Made by a program: the position numbers and the translations under genes | Notes under the pieces: generated by a model | Told to the model about the DNA's origin: nothing | What the model saw: only the letters and a program-made list of their open reading frames with translations | Database searches by the model: none | Shown: positions 1 to 8,594 of the stretch, piece after piece | Position numbering within the stretch: the stretch's first letter is position 1 | How the letters are laid out: each line of letters opens with the position of its first letter | Assembly: GCA_947503285.1 (NCBI GenBank) | Contig: CANNDD010000004.1 | Span: 1-64,000 of the forward strand | Direction: 5' to 3' | Source: an uncultured Croceitalea sp. | Lineage (GTDB): Bacteria > Bacteroidota > Bacteroidia > Flavobacteriales > Flavobacteriaceae | DNA: 64,000 bases

Positions 1-77
1 TAAACCATAAACCATAAACCATAAACCATAAACCATAAACCATAAACCATAAACCATAAACCATAAACCATAAACCA
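1..77. repeat. heptamer tandem repeat, 11 perfect copies
   Basis: The unit TAAACCA is repeated 11 times without a mismatch and runs up to the left edge of the window, so the real array may be longer. It ends three bases before the ATG of the KdnA-like gene at 80. TAA occurs in every frame of the array, so it is not translated on the plus strand. Its position makes it the 5' leader or promoter spacer of that gene. Perfect short arrays expand and contract by slipped-strand mispairing, so copy number may tune expression; that is inference. Confidence 0.97.
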
Positions 78-79
78 GT

Positions 80-1279
80 ATGCCAGGATTTGAATTATTT
101 GGAAGTCAAGAAAAAGCGCAAGTGCAAGATGTGTTGGATAATGGGGTATTAATGCGCTATGGTTTTGACGGTATGCGCAACGGACATTGGAAAGCCAAAG
201 AACTAGAAAAGGCTTTGGCCGCTCGTATGCAGACCAAATATGCGCAATTGGTCAGCAGCGGAACCTCGGCATTGACCGTAGCATTGGTCAGTGCCGGAGT
301 AGGGGCAGGAGATGAGGTCATCATGCCTACCTTCACTTTTGTAGCTACTTTTGAGTCTATTTTAGCGGTTGGTGCGATTCCTATTCTCGTCGATATTGAT
401 GACACCCTAACCTTGGATCCCGATGCGGTCAAAAAAGCAATTACTTCAAAGACCAAGGTCGTTATGCCGGTCCATATGTGTGGTTCTATGGCAAACATGG
501 GGGCTTTAAAGACAATTTGTGAAGAAAATCAATTGCTATTGTTAGAAGATGCCTGTCAGGCAATAGGGGGCAGCTACAACGGAAAGCCTTTGGGTAGTAT
601 CGGGGACATGGGGTGTTTTTCTTTCGATTATGTAAAAACCATTACCTGTGGTGAGGGTGGCGCAATTATAACCAATACCGAAACCTATTATAAGAATGCA
701 GACCATTATTCAGATCATGGTCATGACCATGTTGGAAATGATAGGGGTGCGGAGACCCATCCCTTTTTGGGGTACAATTTTCGCATTTCAGAGTTGAATG
801 CGGCCGTAGGTTGTGCTCAAATAAATCGATTGGATGAGTTCATTGCCCTGCAAGAGAAACATTATACCATTTTACGTAAGGCACTTTCCGATATTCCTGA
901 AATTACCTTTAGGCGCGTACCCGATGGAGGCGTTGAGAATTATTCTTTTTTAAACTTCTTTCTTCCTACCGAAGAGCTCACTCAAAAAGTCCACAAGGCT
1001 TTAGGGGAATCGCAAATTGATGCTTGTTTTTATTGGTTTGATAACAACTGGCACTATTACCGAAAATGGGGGCACCTCTTTCAACAAAAATCCCTTGGTC
1101 GGTTACCGAAAGATGTTTTGGAAGGAATTCCTGATTATACCCAGGAAGATTTTTCTAAGTCTGACCATTGGATGGGTCGAAGCATTTCATGCTTGGTGAA
1201 ACTTGGTTGGACGGAAAAGGAAGTTCATGAGAGGGCAGCAAAAATGGCGGGGATTATCCGTCAAATAGTAAATCCATAG
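80..1279 (+). CDS. kdnA: DegT/DnrJ/EryC1-family aminotransferase, KdnA-like (8-amino-Kdo synthesis)
   Basis: This is a PLP-dependent sugar aminotransferase of 399 aa, normal for the family. K186 in FDYVKTITCGEGG is the expected PLP Schiff-base lysine and D157 in LEDACQAIGG the residue facing the PLP ring nitrogen. The opening MPGFELFG, the block SDHGHDHVGNDRGAE and the late CFYWFDNNWHY closely match, from memory, Shewanella KdnA. That enzyme aminates the 8-oxo form of Kdo to give 8-amino-3,8-dideoxy-manno-octulosonate for lipopolysaccharide. The partner KdnB dehydrogenase is not in view and would be expected upstream. The ATG at 80 follows the heptamer array directly. Another DegT sugar aminotransferase of similar fold cannot be excluded. 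Confidence 0.8.
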   Translation: MPGFELFGSQEKAQVQDVLDNGVLMRYGFDGMRNGHWKAKELEKALAARMQTKYAQLVSSGTSALTVALVSAGVGAGDEVIMPTFTFVATFESILAVGAIPILVDIDDTLTLDPDAVKKAITSKTKVVMPVHMCGSMANMGALKTICEENQLLLLEDACQAIGGSYNGKPLGSIGDMGCFSFDYVKTITCGEGGAIITNTETYYKNADHYSDHGHDHVGNDRGAETHPFLGYNFRISELNAAVGCAQINRLDEFIALQEKHYTILRKALSDIPEITFRRVPDGGVENYSFLNFFLPTEELTQKVHKALGESQIDACFYWFDNNWHYYRKWGHLFQQKSLGRLPKDVLEGIPDYTQEDFSKSDHWMGRSISCLVKLGWTEKEVHERAAKMAGIIRQIVNP

Positions 1280-1354
1280 TTCCCCAAAAAAACCAAAGAT
1301 TTTTGTCATAATTTATAACTGTCGGTAACTAAATAAGTAAAGACGGTAATCTTT

Positions 1355-1861
1355 ATGGACAAAGATTTAAAAAGTACTTTTTTGGATGCTCTGGAAACTT
1401 CACAAGATAAGCTACTTCGTATCTGTTCTTCTTATGCGAAAGATCCTGATGATGCCAAAGACCTTTTTCAAGAGGTTTTGGTAAATGTTTGGAGGGCTTT
1501 GCCCAATTTCAAGGCAAATTCAAGCCTAGCGACGTGGATGTATCGAATCACCCTTAATGTGTGTCTGAGACATCGTGCCAACTTACAACGCGAAAGAAAG
1601 CGGTTTTCACGATTGAAAAGTGTTGAGATTGAACAAATTGATACTGAAAACCCGAATAGACCAGACGAAGTAAGATTGCTGTTGCTACGAAACTGCGTAC
1701 GGAACCTGAATAATGCCGATAAGGCTGTAATTACCCTATATCTCGAAAGCTTACCCTACCGGGAAATTGCCAACATAACGGGACTAAAAGAAAATACCAT
1801 TGCAGTGAAGGTGAAAAGGATAAAAACGAAGTTGTTGAATTGTATAAATGCTAAGCTATGA
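1355..1861 (+). CDS. ECF-type RNA polymerase sigma factor
   Basis: This 168-aa protein has the two-domain layout of group 4 sigma-70 factors. Region 2 (about residues 25-72) contains DAKDLFQEVLVNVWRALPNF and the SLATWMYRITLNVC stretch that contacts the -10 element. Region 4 (about 115-165) ends in the helix-turn-helix YREIANITGLKENTIAVKVK. It overlaps the next gene by ATGA, so the two are translationally coupled, as with a sigma factor and its regulator. The target regulon is not evident; no TonB receptor or FecR gene lies next to it. Confidence 0.93.
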   Translation: MDKDLKSTFLDALETSQDKLLRICSSYAKDPDDAKDLFQEVLVNVWRALPNFKANSSLATWMYRITLNVCLRHRANLQRERKRFSRLKSVEIEQIDTENPNRPDEVRLLLLRNCVRNLNNADKAVITLYLESLPYREIANITGLKENTIAVKVKRIKTKLLNCINAKL

Positions 1862-2472
1862 TTGAAAATGAATTGATTCAAATTTGGCAATCCTCACCGA
1901 GGCATGAGCAAATAAAATTTGAGAAATCCAAGTTGCTGTTAGAGGTACAGTCTAGTCTGGGTAGGTTTGACAAGATTTCGAGAAATTGGGATTTTGGAAC
2001 AATAGGTACAGCGATAGGTATGCTTTTTATTTTGCTCTATGTTGCTTTCAGGCTACCTAGTGTCTTGGCTAAAGTAGGCGTGATTTTGCTTATGGTTTGG
2101 TGCGTGTTTTTGATTTACATCGTTATTAGGCTTAAAAGGACAAAACCTAATGAAGCGAGCTCATATCTTGACTATCTGAAACAACATAAGCAATACCTCA
2201 AAAATCATATACGCTTGTCCAACAGATTTATGGTATTGACCATTTTTCCTTGCTTTAGCGCAGTGACCCTGGTTATGATTGGCAAGCTGAACCTATGGAA
2301 CAAATCTTGGTCTGAAATAGCAAGTACTAAGATGGTTTGGGTTCAGTTTTCCATTTTTATCCTCGTCGGAATAGTTGCTTATGTAATGAACAAATGGGTC
2401 ACAAAAAGGGAATTTCTGCCCAGATTACAAAAAGTAAACAAACTATTGGCATGGCTTAAAGAAGACCAGTGA
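1858..2472 (+). CDS. four-TM membrane protein coupled to the sigma factor (putative anti-sigma)
   Basis: I recognise no named family. The 204-aa product has a cytoplasmic-looking N-terminal arm of about 45 residues followed by four hydrophobic segments near residues 46-64, 70-91, 123-141 and 159-181, with a basic C-terminus. Its start overlaps the sigma factor stop by ATGA. Short cytosolic head plus membrane helices directly behind an ECF sigma gene is the usual arrangement for a membrane anti-sigma factor, but no ZAS-type zinc motif (HxxxCxxC) is visible, so that role is inferred from context only. It faces ribB convergently across about 50 bp. Confidence 0.85.
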   Translation: MIENELIQIWQSSPRHEQIKFEKSKLLLEVQSSLGRFDKISRNWDFGTIGTAIGMLFILLYVAFRLPSVLAKVGVILLMVWCVFLIYIVIRLKRTKPNEASSYLDYLKQHKQYLKNHIRLSNRFMVLTIFPCFSAVTLVMIGKLNLWNKSWSEIASTKMVWVQFSIFILVGIVAYVMNKWVTKREFLPRLQKVNKLLAWLKEDQ

Positions 2473-2524
2473 TGGAAACAATTTAGTTGGGCTAGGAGCC
2501 TTGAAAAATATACTTATAAAGCGT

Positions 2525-3667
2525 TTAATAGGTCACGTACTCCACGATTTCCAATCCATAGCCAACAATACCGACGCGCTTGGTTTGTTCTGAATTTGTC
2601 AGCAGACGAATTTTAGAAATATTGAGGTCATGTAAAATTTGGGCACCTACACCAAAATCCTTCGCATCCATATCTATTTTCGGCGCTTTTAGAATACCGT
2701 CACGTTGAAGGCCTTTGAGCTCTTTTAGCCTTCCCAAAAGGTTCATGGTCTCTGGTTCTTGATTGATAAATACGAAAGCTCCTTTATCGGCGGCATTGAT
2801 AGCCTTGAACATTTCGTTCAATTTACTGTCAGGATTATTGGTTAGCGTACCGAGAATATCATTGTTTACCAAGGTGGAGTTAATTCGGGTAAGTACGAGC
2901 TCATCTTTTTTCCAATCCCCCTTGGTCAGGGCGATGTGCACCTGGTCGTTAGTGGTTTGCTTATAGGCACGCAATCGAAACTCGCCAAACCGGGTTTGAA
3001 TCGTAAAATCCTCCTTTTTCTCAATCAGGCTGTCATGCTCCATACGATACGCAATAAGATCTTCGATGGAAACAATCTTTAGGTCAAACTTTTTAGCGAC
3101 TTCCACTAATTGTGGTAATCGCGCCATGCTACCATCTTCATTCATGATCTCGACGATTACCCCAGCCGGTTTAAGTCCGGCCAACCGCGCAAAATCAATG
3201 GCAGCTTCTGTATGCCCTGTTCTTCTAAGCACACCACCTTCTTTTGCGATCAAAGGAAAAATGTGTCCGGGTCTGGCCAATTCGTGGGGTTTAGTAGCAT
3301 CATCGGTAAGCGCCACAACCGTTTTTGCCCTATCGGAGGCCGATATGCCCGTGGTCACCCCATTGCCCCTCAAATCGACCGAAACGGTAAAGGCGGTTTC
3401 TAAAGGGTCCGTATTATGTGATACCATTTTATGCAACCCTAGCCCTTCACAACGTCCCTCAGTGAGTGGTGCGCAAATTAATCCGCGACCGTGGGTAGCC
3501 ATAAAATTGATGGTTTCAGGTGTAACTAATTCAGCTGCGGCCAAAAAATCACCTTCATTCTCCCGATTCTCATCATCTACGACAATAATAACCTTTCCGT
3601 TACGAATATCAGCTATAGCTTCTGCAATGGTGTTAAGCTTAAATTCAAGCGTGGTGTTCTCAGCCAT
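2525..3667 (-). CDS. ribB: 3,4-dihydroxy-2-butanone-4-phosphate synthase with degenerate GTP cyclohydrolase II-like domain
   Basis: The 380-aa protein makes the four-carbon riboflavin precursor from ribulose 5-phosphate. The N-terminal DHBP synthase domain (about 1-210) has the acidic loop DDENRENEGDF, RGNGVTTGISASDRAKT and GHIFPLIAKEGGVLRRTGHT. The C-terminal half aligns with GTP cyclohydrolase II (RTRFGEF-like start, LLTNS near the end), but the zinc-cysteine segment is replaced by RINSTLVNNDILGTLTNNPD and the RQEGRGIGL block by NQEPETMNLLGRL. It should therefore not open GTP, and a separate RibA must exist. I chose the ATG at 3667: it overlaps the lptG-like stop in ATGGCTGA. The longer reading frame lies wholly within the preceding gene. 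Confidence 0.93.
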   Translation of the reverse strand: MAENTTLEFKLNTIAEAIADIRNGKVIIVVDDENRENEGDFLAAAELVTPETINFMATHGRGLICAPLTEGRCEGLGLHKMVSHNTDPLETAFTVSVDLRGNGVTTGISASDRAKTVVALTDDATKPHELARPGHIFPLIAKEGGVLRRTGHTEAAIDFARLAGLKPAGVIVEIMNEDGSMARLPQLVEVAKKFDLKIVSIEDLIAYRMEHDSLIEKKEDFTIQTRFGEFRLRAYKQTTNDQVHIALTKGDWKKDELVLTRINSTLVNNDILGTLTNNPDSKLNEMFKAINAADKGAFVFINQEPETMNLLGRLKELKGLQRDGILKAPKIDMDAKDFGVGAQILHDLNISKIRLLTNSEQTKRVGIVGYGLEIVEYVTY

Positions 3668-5141
3668 TGGATGTTTTTTCTTTTTTCTTTTTGAATACCT
3701 TGGTAATCTTATCAAAAACGTTGGCGAAACTCATTAATCCCCTATCCGCCGTAGCTCTTTTTGTCAATGAGACGCCCAAGGGTAGCATGATCAGCGTAGA
3801 TAGCCAAGCTCCAAAAATTGGATGAATGGCGCCTTTTTTTGCTGAGTTATCCGCAAAGACGCCAATAAAATAATAGGTCAAAAATAAAACAATGGCGATA
3901 ACCATTGGTAGCCCTAAACCACCTTTTCGAATGATGGCACCCAATGGGGCACCCACGAAAAACAAAATAATACAAGAGAAGGCCAATGCGAACTTTTTAT
4001 GTAAAGAAAGAATATGCCGATTGTAGACCTCGTAGCGTTTGTTCAGTTCAAGCTTTTTACCAGTAACGGTATTTAAGATATTGCTTACATTGTTTTTTGC
4101 ATTTTCAAAGAGTTGCGCCCTTTGCCATTTTGGAAGCAACGTTACGATGTCACTTTTATCGAATGTAGAGTCTATCTTGGCCGTTGTCGTCTGTTTTAAC
4201 TTTTGAATTTGTGCAGCTTTGGTAGTATCTTTAAAAGGGAACGCGCCCATACGCGCTGAAATGTTTTTTGAGAATGCCCGAACCTGTTTTAGGTTATTCA
4301 ATTTCAAGGAGTCGATATCATTATTCAATCGAACGACATTCTTCATTTTATCGGTGGTAATATCCGATTCTTTTTCAATGTCTTGGTCGTTTAAGGATGA
4401 GATATCGATATTTTTAATGTACACCTCAAACTGTGCTTTACTGAACGGATGCTTTTTTTTATCCGTGGCAGATTTTGGTTGCATTTCTTGATAGTAATTG
4501 CCATCGTTCAATACAAGTTGAATAATATCTGACGATTCTTCACTTACAAGCTCCCCCTTCTTGGCCTTGATTACCGTGGTGTTCGTTTTTGTCCTTGATT
4601 TTTGATGAATGATGACATCATCAAGAAAACGATCTTTTTCCCCTGATTTTTTCGACACCTTAATATTCATATCGGTACCTTCGATGTCACTGAAAACCCC
4701 TTCGACAATTACTGCAGCTGGTTTCACCTTAGCAATATTTCTGCGCATGTTGAAGATTTTCTGCTCAGAACGTGGAATGACATTATTGGCAAAAAAGAAG
4801 GTTACCCCACCCAATAGTATGACAAAAATGATTAAACTACGCATCGCCCTTTGTAAGGAAACCCCAGAAGCCTTCATAGCCGCGAACTCATAGTTTTCAG
4901 CAAATGAGCCAAAGGTCAAGATAGACGAGAGCAATACGGTCAGCGGGAGTACCTTTTCGGTAAGATTGGGCATGAGGTAAAATAAAAACTTACCGATGAT
5001 AATAATATCAAGGTCGCGACCGGCCAAATCATCGATAAACAGCCAAACCGTTTGAAAAATAAAGATAACCATCAATATTACAAACGAACTGAAAAAATTA
5101 TAAAGAAAACGCGTTAAAATATAGCGGTCAAGTAATTTCAA
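3660..5141 (-). CDS. lptG: LptF/LptG-family permease (YjgP/YjgQ), lipopolysaccharide export
   Basis: This 493-aa inner-membrane permease belongs to the family that, with LptB, extracts lipopolysaccharide from the inner membrane. The N-terminus MKLLDRYILTRFLYNFF is typical. Hydrophobic segments cluster at about residues 12-40, 60-80 and 100-120, and again in the last third (about 385-460), with a large periplasmic beta-jellyroll region between. The periplasmic part carries a lysine-rich insertion. It follows the lolA-like gene and overlaps ribB. LptF and LptG cannot be separated safely by sequence reading, so the symbol is the more common label in this context. Confidence 0.85.
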   Translation of the reverse strand: MKLLDRYILTRFLYNFFSSFVILMVIFIFQTVWLFIDDLAGRDLDIIIIGKFLFYLMPNLTEKVLPLTVLLSSILTFGSFAENYEFAAMKASGVSLQRAMRSLIIFVILLGGVTFFFANNVIPRSEQKIFNMRRNIAKVKPAAVIVEGVFSDIEGTDMNIKVSKKSGEKDRFLDDVIIHQKSRTKTNTTVIKAKKGELVSEESSDIIQLVLNDGNYYQEMQPKSATDKKKHPFSKAQFEVYIKNIDISSLNDQDIEKESDITTDKMKNVVRLNNDIDSLKLNNLKQVRAFSKNISARMGAFPFKDTTKAAQIQKLKQTTTAKIDSTFDKSDIVTLLPKWQRAQLFENAKNNVSNILNTVTGKKLELNKRYEVYNRHILSLHKKFALAFSCIILFFVGAPLGAIIRKGGLGLPMVIAIVLFLTYYFIGVFADNSAKKGAIHPIFGAWLSTLIMLPLGVSLTKRATADRGLMSFANVFDKITKVFKKKKEKTSNG

Positions 5142-5145
5142 GACA

Positions 5146-5793
5146 TTAATTTCTTATGATATAGTAGCCGTCATTTTTATATTTGGCCTCATCAAAAGTA
5201 AACAAGCTTTTTGATAGGGGCTGATTGGTTTTGAAAGAATTAACGGTAATCGTCGTCTTGGTGCCGTTCATACCTGTCTCAATCAATCGCTGTATATGTT
5301 TGGTTTCGGCATCAATACCTAATAAAATCTCCTTGATTTCAGAATTGGTATCGATGGGTGTCAATTTGACAAACTGTATTTTTCTGCCCTGAACATTTTG
5401 AAGAATATCCCAAGCATAGATATGGCCTTCTCGATAAAATGTCAACATTTTTGAAGGCGTGACCGTATTTTCACCTTCGGTGGGTTCTTCAATAGTTACT
5501 TCTTCGTTATCAGGAACGATGGTATAGACCTTAGAACCATCAAACAACTGTTTCGCCCCGAACAAATCAACTAAATACTTATCACCGGACAGGTTGGCTT
5601 TGCCTTGTGTTTCACTTTTGGTGTTGGCCTCGGTATTTTCAAGTGTATATCGAAATTCGATTTGGATATTGTCATAACCAACAACCTTATTGTATACCTC
5701 ATCAAGTAAGGCCTTCGCTTTTTGCGAATTTTGAGCGGTAACGGTGAAACCAAAAGCAATTAGTGCAATTAAGAATAGTGTTTTTTTAAACAT
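5146..5793 (-). CDS. lolA: LolA-like outer-membrane lipoprotein carrier protein
   Basis: The 215-aa product begins with a Sec signal peptide (MFKKTLFLIALIAFGFTVTA, then Q). The mature part has the LolA-like beta pattern: FRYTLENTEANTKSETQGKA, GDKYLVDLFGAKQLFDGSKVYT and a C-terminal FDEAKYKNDGYYIIRN. LolA carries lipoproteins across the periplasm from LolCDE to the outer membrane. It sits between ftsK and the lptG-like gene, a common flavobacterial order, with 10 bp to ftsK and 4 bp to the permease gene, so it is co-transcribed with both. Confidence 0.85.
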   Translation of the reverse strand: MFKKTLFLIALIAFGFTVTAQNSQKAKALLDEVYNKVVGYDNIQIEFRYTLENTEANTKSETQGKANLSGDKYLVDLFGAKQLFDGSKVYTIVPDNEEVTIEEPTEGENTVTPSKMLTFYREGHIYAWDILQNVQGRKIQFVKLTPIDTNSEIKEILLGIDAETKHIQRLIETGMNGTKTTITVNSFKTNQPLSKSLFTFDEAKYKNDGYYIIRN

Positions 5794-5803
5794 GATTTCG
5801 TTT

Positions 5804-8167
5804 TTATTTTGTCTCGTTTTGTAATAATTGTTCTAGGGCAAATATATCAGGAACCAGTACCTGTCTTGCTTTGCTTCCTTCAAAGGGACCGACAATACCG
5901 GCAGCTTCCAATTGATCTATGATGCGTCCGGCCCTATTGTACCCCAATTTTAGCTTTCGCTGAATCAGCGATGCGGAACCCTGCTGTGCAATAACAATGA
6001 CTTCTGCAGCTTCCCTAAACATTTTATCCCTATCGGCGATATCATAATCAAGACTCGTGCCAGAATCTTCCCCTACGTACTCGGGTAGTTCATGGGCACT
6101 GGGGTAGGCCCTTTGAGAACCAATATACTCAGTGATCTTGGCTACTTCAGGAGTATCGACAAAGGCACACTGTATACGTGTCACATCGTTGCCCTGGGTG
6201 TACAACATATCACCCCTACCGATAAGTTGATCCGCACCTTGGGCATCTAAAATGGTACGGGAATCGATTTTTGAGGTAACCCTAAAGGCGATACGTGCAG
6301 GAAAGTTTGCCTTGATAATACCGGTAATTACATTTACCGACGGTCTTTGCGTTGCAATGATCAAATGAATGCCAATGGCCCTTGCCAACTGGGCCAATCG
6401 AGCAATGGGAGCTTCCACCTCTTTGCCAGCGGTCATGATCAAATCGGCAAATTCGTCAACCACCAAAATGATGTAAGGCAAAAACTTATGCCCATCATTG
6501 GGGTTCAATTTGCGGGCCTTGAATTTGGTGTTGTATTCTTTGATATTTCGCACCAATGCCAATTTCAACAGTTCATAACGATTATCCATTTCGATACATA
6601 GGGAATTCAGCGTGTTGATAACCTTGGTGTTGTCTGTAATGATAGCTTCTTCAGAATCAGGAAGTTTGGCCAAATAATGACGCTCAATTTTATTGAAAAG
6701 TGTCAATTCCACCTTTTTTGGGTCAACCAATACAAATTTAATCTCCGCAGGATGTTTTTTGTAGAGTAGTGAAGTAATGACGGCATTGAGGCCAACGGAT
6801 TTTCCCTGCCCTGTGGCACCTGCCATTAAAAGGTGTGGCATTTTGGCGAGGTCAACGACAAAAGTCTCATTGCTAATGGTCTTGCCAAAGGCTATAGGCA
6901 GTTGCATTTCGGCATTTTGAAACTTTTTCGAGGCAATGACCGAACGCATTGATACGATGGTCGCATTTTTGTTCGGCACTTCAATACCAATGGTTCCCTT
7001 GCCCGGTATGGGGGCAATGATTCGAATACCCAATGCCGCTAGAGAGAGCGCAATGTCGTCTTCTAAGTTCTTGATTTTTGAGATTCGTATTCCCGCTTCC
7101 GGAACTATTTCATATAAGGTCACGGTGGGTCCAATAGTCGCCTTTATCTGGGCAATACCTATTTTATAGTTCTTTAGGGTATTTACGATCCTATTCTTGT
7201 TTTCCTCAAGTTCCTCTTGGTTAATGGTGATTCCGCCGGTGACACCATGTTGGTCTAATAAATCCAAGGTTGGAAAGCGATAATTCCCCAGTTCTAATTT
7301 AGGGTCGAATTCCCCAAAATCCTTTACCAGTTCTTCAGCTTTGATATCTTTTTCCTCTTTTTCTTCTGTAACCTTACTAACTTCTAAATCAATTGCCGGC
7401 TCTTCTTCAGGGAGGTTCACATCAAGTCCGGCCTCATTTTGTAAGGGGGGGATATCCTTTTTGTGGGTATAGGTGTCAATTTTAACTTCAGGTTCCGGTT
7501 GTAGGATCACTTCGGTATCCATATCCGGTTCAATCTCTTTGTTTGAGGTAGCAGCCGGCTGAAATTCTTTAGAGAGGGCACCCTTTTTTTCCCTAAAATA
7601 GTTTCCTATGGCTTCAGGTGAAAAATTGAAAAGGCGGACTAAAATGACGATTAGCGCAAATAGTAATATCAAAAATATTCCGATAGCCCCAACATAGTCA
7701 CGTAAAAAATCATTCACCTCGTAGCCAATCAAACCTCCCAACAATGGTTGTTCTATAGCAAGGAAGCCCAAAGTGGTAGAGATCCAAATAATAGCCACCA
7801 TACCCCAGATCCATTTGCCCCATAGCTGTTTTCCATCCAAGCCGAGAAAAAGGTAAAGTCCGGTAATCGCCAATAGCACGGGAAACACAAAAGAGGCCAA
7901 ACCAAATCCCTGGTACATGAAAAAATGACTTACTGCGGCCCCAAACTTGTTCAATAAATTGGACGCTTCCGCATTTCTATCCCTGAATTCAGTTAGAAGG
8001 CTTTGATCTTCCTGCCAAGTGAAATAGTATGAAATGAACGAAAAGAAAAGGGCAATACTAATAACGATCAATAAGCTACCGAGAATCACCTGGTTTTTCT
8101 TCGATAACTGAAAAGACTTAAGCTTTTTAGTGGTTGTAGGTTTTGACTTTCTTCGTTTCTTCGCCAT
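5804..8167 (-). CDS. ftsK: DNA translocase FtsK/SpoIIIE
   Basis: This 787-aa septal DNA pump moves chromosome ends and activates dimer resolution. A lysine-rich start precedes about four to five membrane segments (about residues 28-185). An acidic linker rich in E and K (about 200-290) follows, then the alpha/beta motor with the Walker A loop GATGQGKSVGLN and Walker B LVVDEFADL, and a C-terminal gamma winged-helix (SLIQRKLKLGYNRAGRIIDQLE) that reads KOPS. The linker is short compared with enterobacterial FtsK, as is usual in Bacteroidota. It lies downstream of tpx and dgkA. Confidence 0.97.
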   Translation of the reverse strand: MAKKRRKSKPTTTKKLKSFQLSKKNQVILGSLLIVISIALFFSFISYYFTWQEDQSLLTEFRDRNAEASNLLNKFGAAVSHFFMYQGFGLASFVFPVLLAITGLYLFLGLDGKQLWGKWIWGMVAIIWISTTLGFLAIEQPLLGGLIGYEVNDFLRDYVGAIGIFLILLFALIVILVRLFNFSPEAIGNYFREKKGALSKEFQPAATSNKEIEPDMDTEVILQPEPEVKIDTYTHKKDIPPLQNEAGLDVNLPEEEPAIDLEVSKVTEEKEEKDIKAEELVKDFGEFDPKLELGNYRFPTLDLLDQHGVTGGITINQEELEENKNRIVNTLKNYKIGIAQIKATIGPTVTLYEIVPEAGIRISKIKNLEDDIALSLAALGIRIIAPIPGKGTIGIEVPNKNATIVSMRSVIASKKFQNAEMQLPIAFGKTISNETFVVDLAKMPHLLMAGATGQGKSVGLNAVITSLLYKKHPAEIKFVLVDPKKVELTLFNKIERHYLAKLPDSEEAIITDNTKVINTLNSLCIEMDNRYELLKLALVRNIKEYNTKFKARKLNPNDGHKFLPYIILVVDEFADLIMTAGKEVEAPIARLAQLARAIGIHLIIATQRPSVNVITGIIKANFPARIAFRVTSKIDSRTILDAQGADQLIGRGDMLYTQGNDVTRIQCAFVDTPEVAKITEYIGSQRAYPSAHELPEYVGEDSGTSLDYDIADRDKMFREAAEVIVIAQQGSASLIQRKLKLGYNRAGRIIDQLEAAGIVGPFEGSKARQVLVPDIFALEQLLQNETK

Positions 8168-8228
8168 GTAACGATGGGATAAGGGGCTAATTTACAAATT
8201 TACAATGCTAATGTACGGTTGTGCCTTG

Positions 8229-8594
8229 CTAAATGATTTTGGGAATATAGATCAAGAGCCCTGCGATAGTTGCCATGATGGATACGATCATTACGGCACC
8301 GGCGGAAATGTCTTTTATGAAGCCTATTTTTTCATCAAATTCAGGATGCACGAAATCAGCGGTCTTTTCAACCGCGGTATTGAGACCTTCAATACCCATG
8401 ACCAGGCCAATCGCCAAACATTGCAAGATCCACTCCGTGGTCGATAAGCCAAAGTAACACCCTAAGGCGGTCATCACTACTGCAATCACAAATTGGATTT
8501 TAATACTGGCCTCTGTACGAATAAGAAGAAAAAGACCCTTAAAAGCAAAGCCTATACTTTTGATCCTGTTTACGAGAAAAGATTCCTTAGGCAT
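8229..8594 (-). CDS. dgkA: diacylglycerol kinase family protein (DgkA-type)
   Basis: This small (121 aa) three-helix membrane kinase phosphorylates diacylglycerol or undecaprenol. The family signature is seen as EGLNTAVEKTADFV followed by DEKIGFIKDISAGAV, with the conserved Glu and Asp of the active site. Hydrophobic helices lie at about 33-48, 52-68 and 95-118. The start codon overlaps the tpx stop in ATGCCTAA, so translation is coupled to tpx. In Bacteroidota such enzymes may act on undecaprenol; substrate cannot be read here. Confidence 0.92.
   Translation of the reverse strand: MPKESFLVNRIKSIGFAFKGLFLLIRTEASIKIQFVIAVVMTALGCYFGLSTTEWILQCLAIGLVMGIEGLNTAVEKTADFVHPEFDEKIGFIKDISAGAVMIVSIMATIAGLLIYIPKII

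Noticed and set aside
1-77. Telomere-like or CRISPR-like array
   Set aside because: The 7-bp unit has no spacers, no cas genes are near, and the sequence continues into an ordinary chromosomal gene; it is a simple tandem repeat.
2485-2510. GGCT/AGCC mini-hairpin between the sigma operon and ribB
   Set aside because: A four-base stem without a T run is too weak to call a terminator.
3066-3737. Long plus-strand frame opposite ribB
   Set aside because: It is a shadow of ribB with no domain and unnatural composition.
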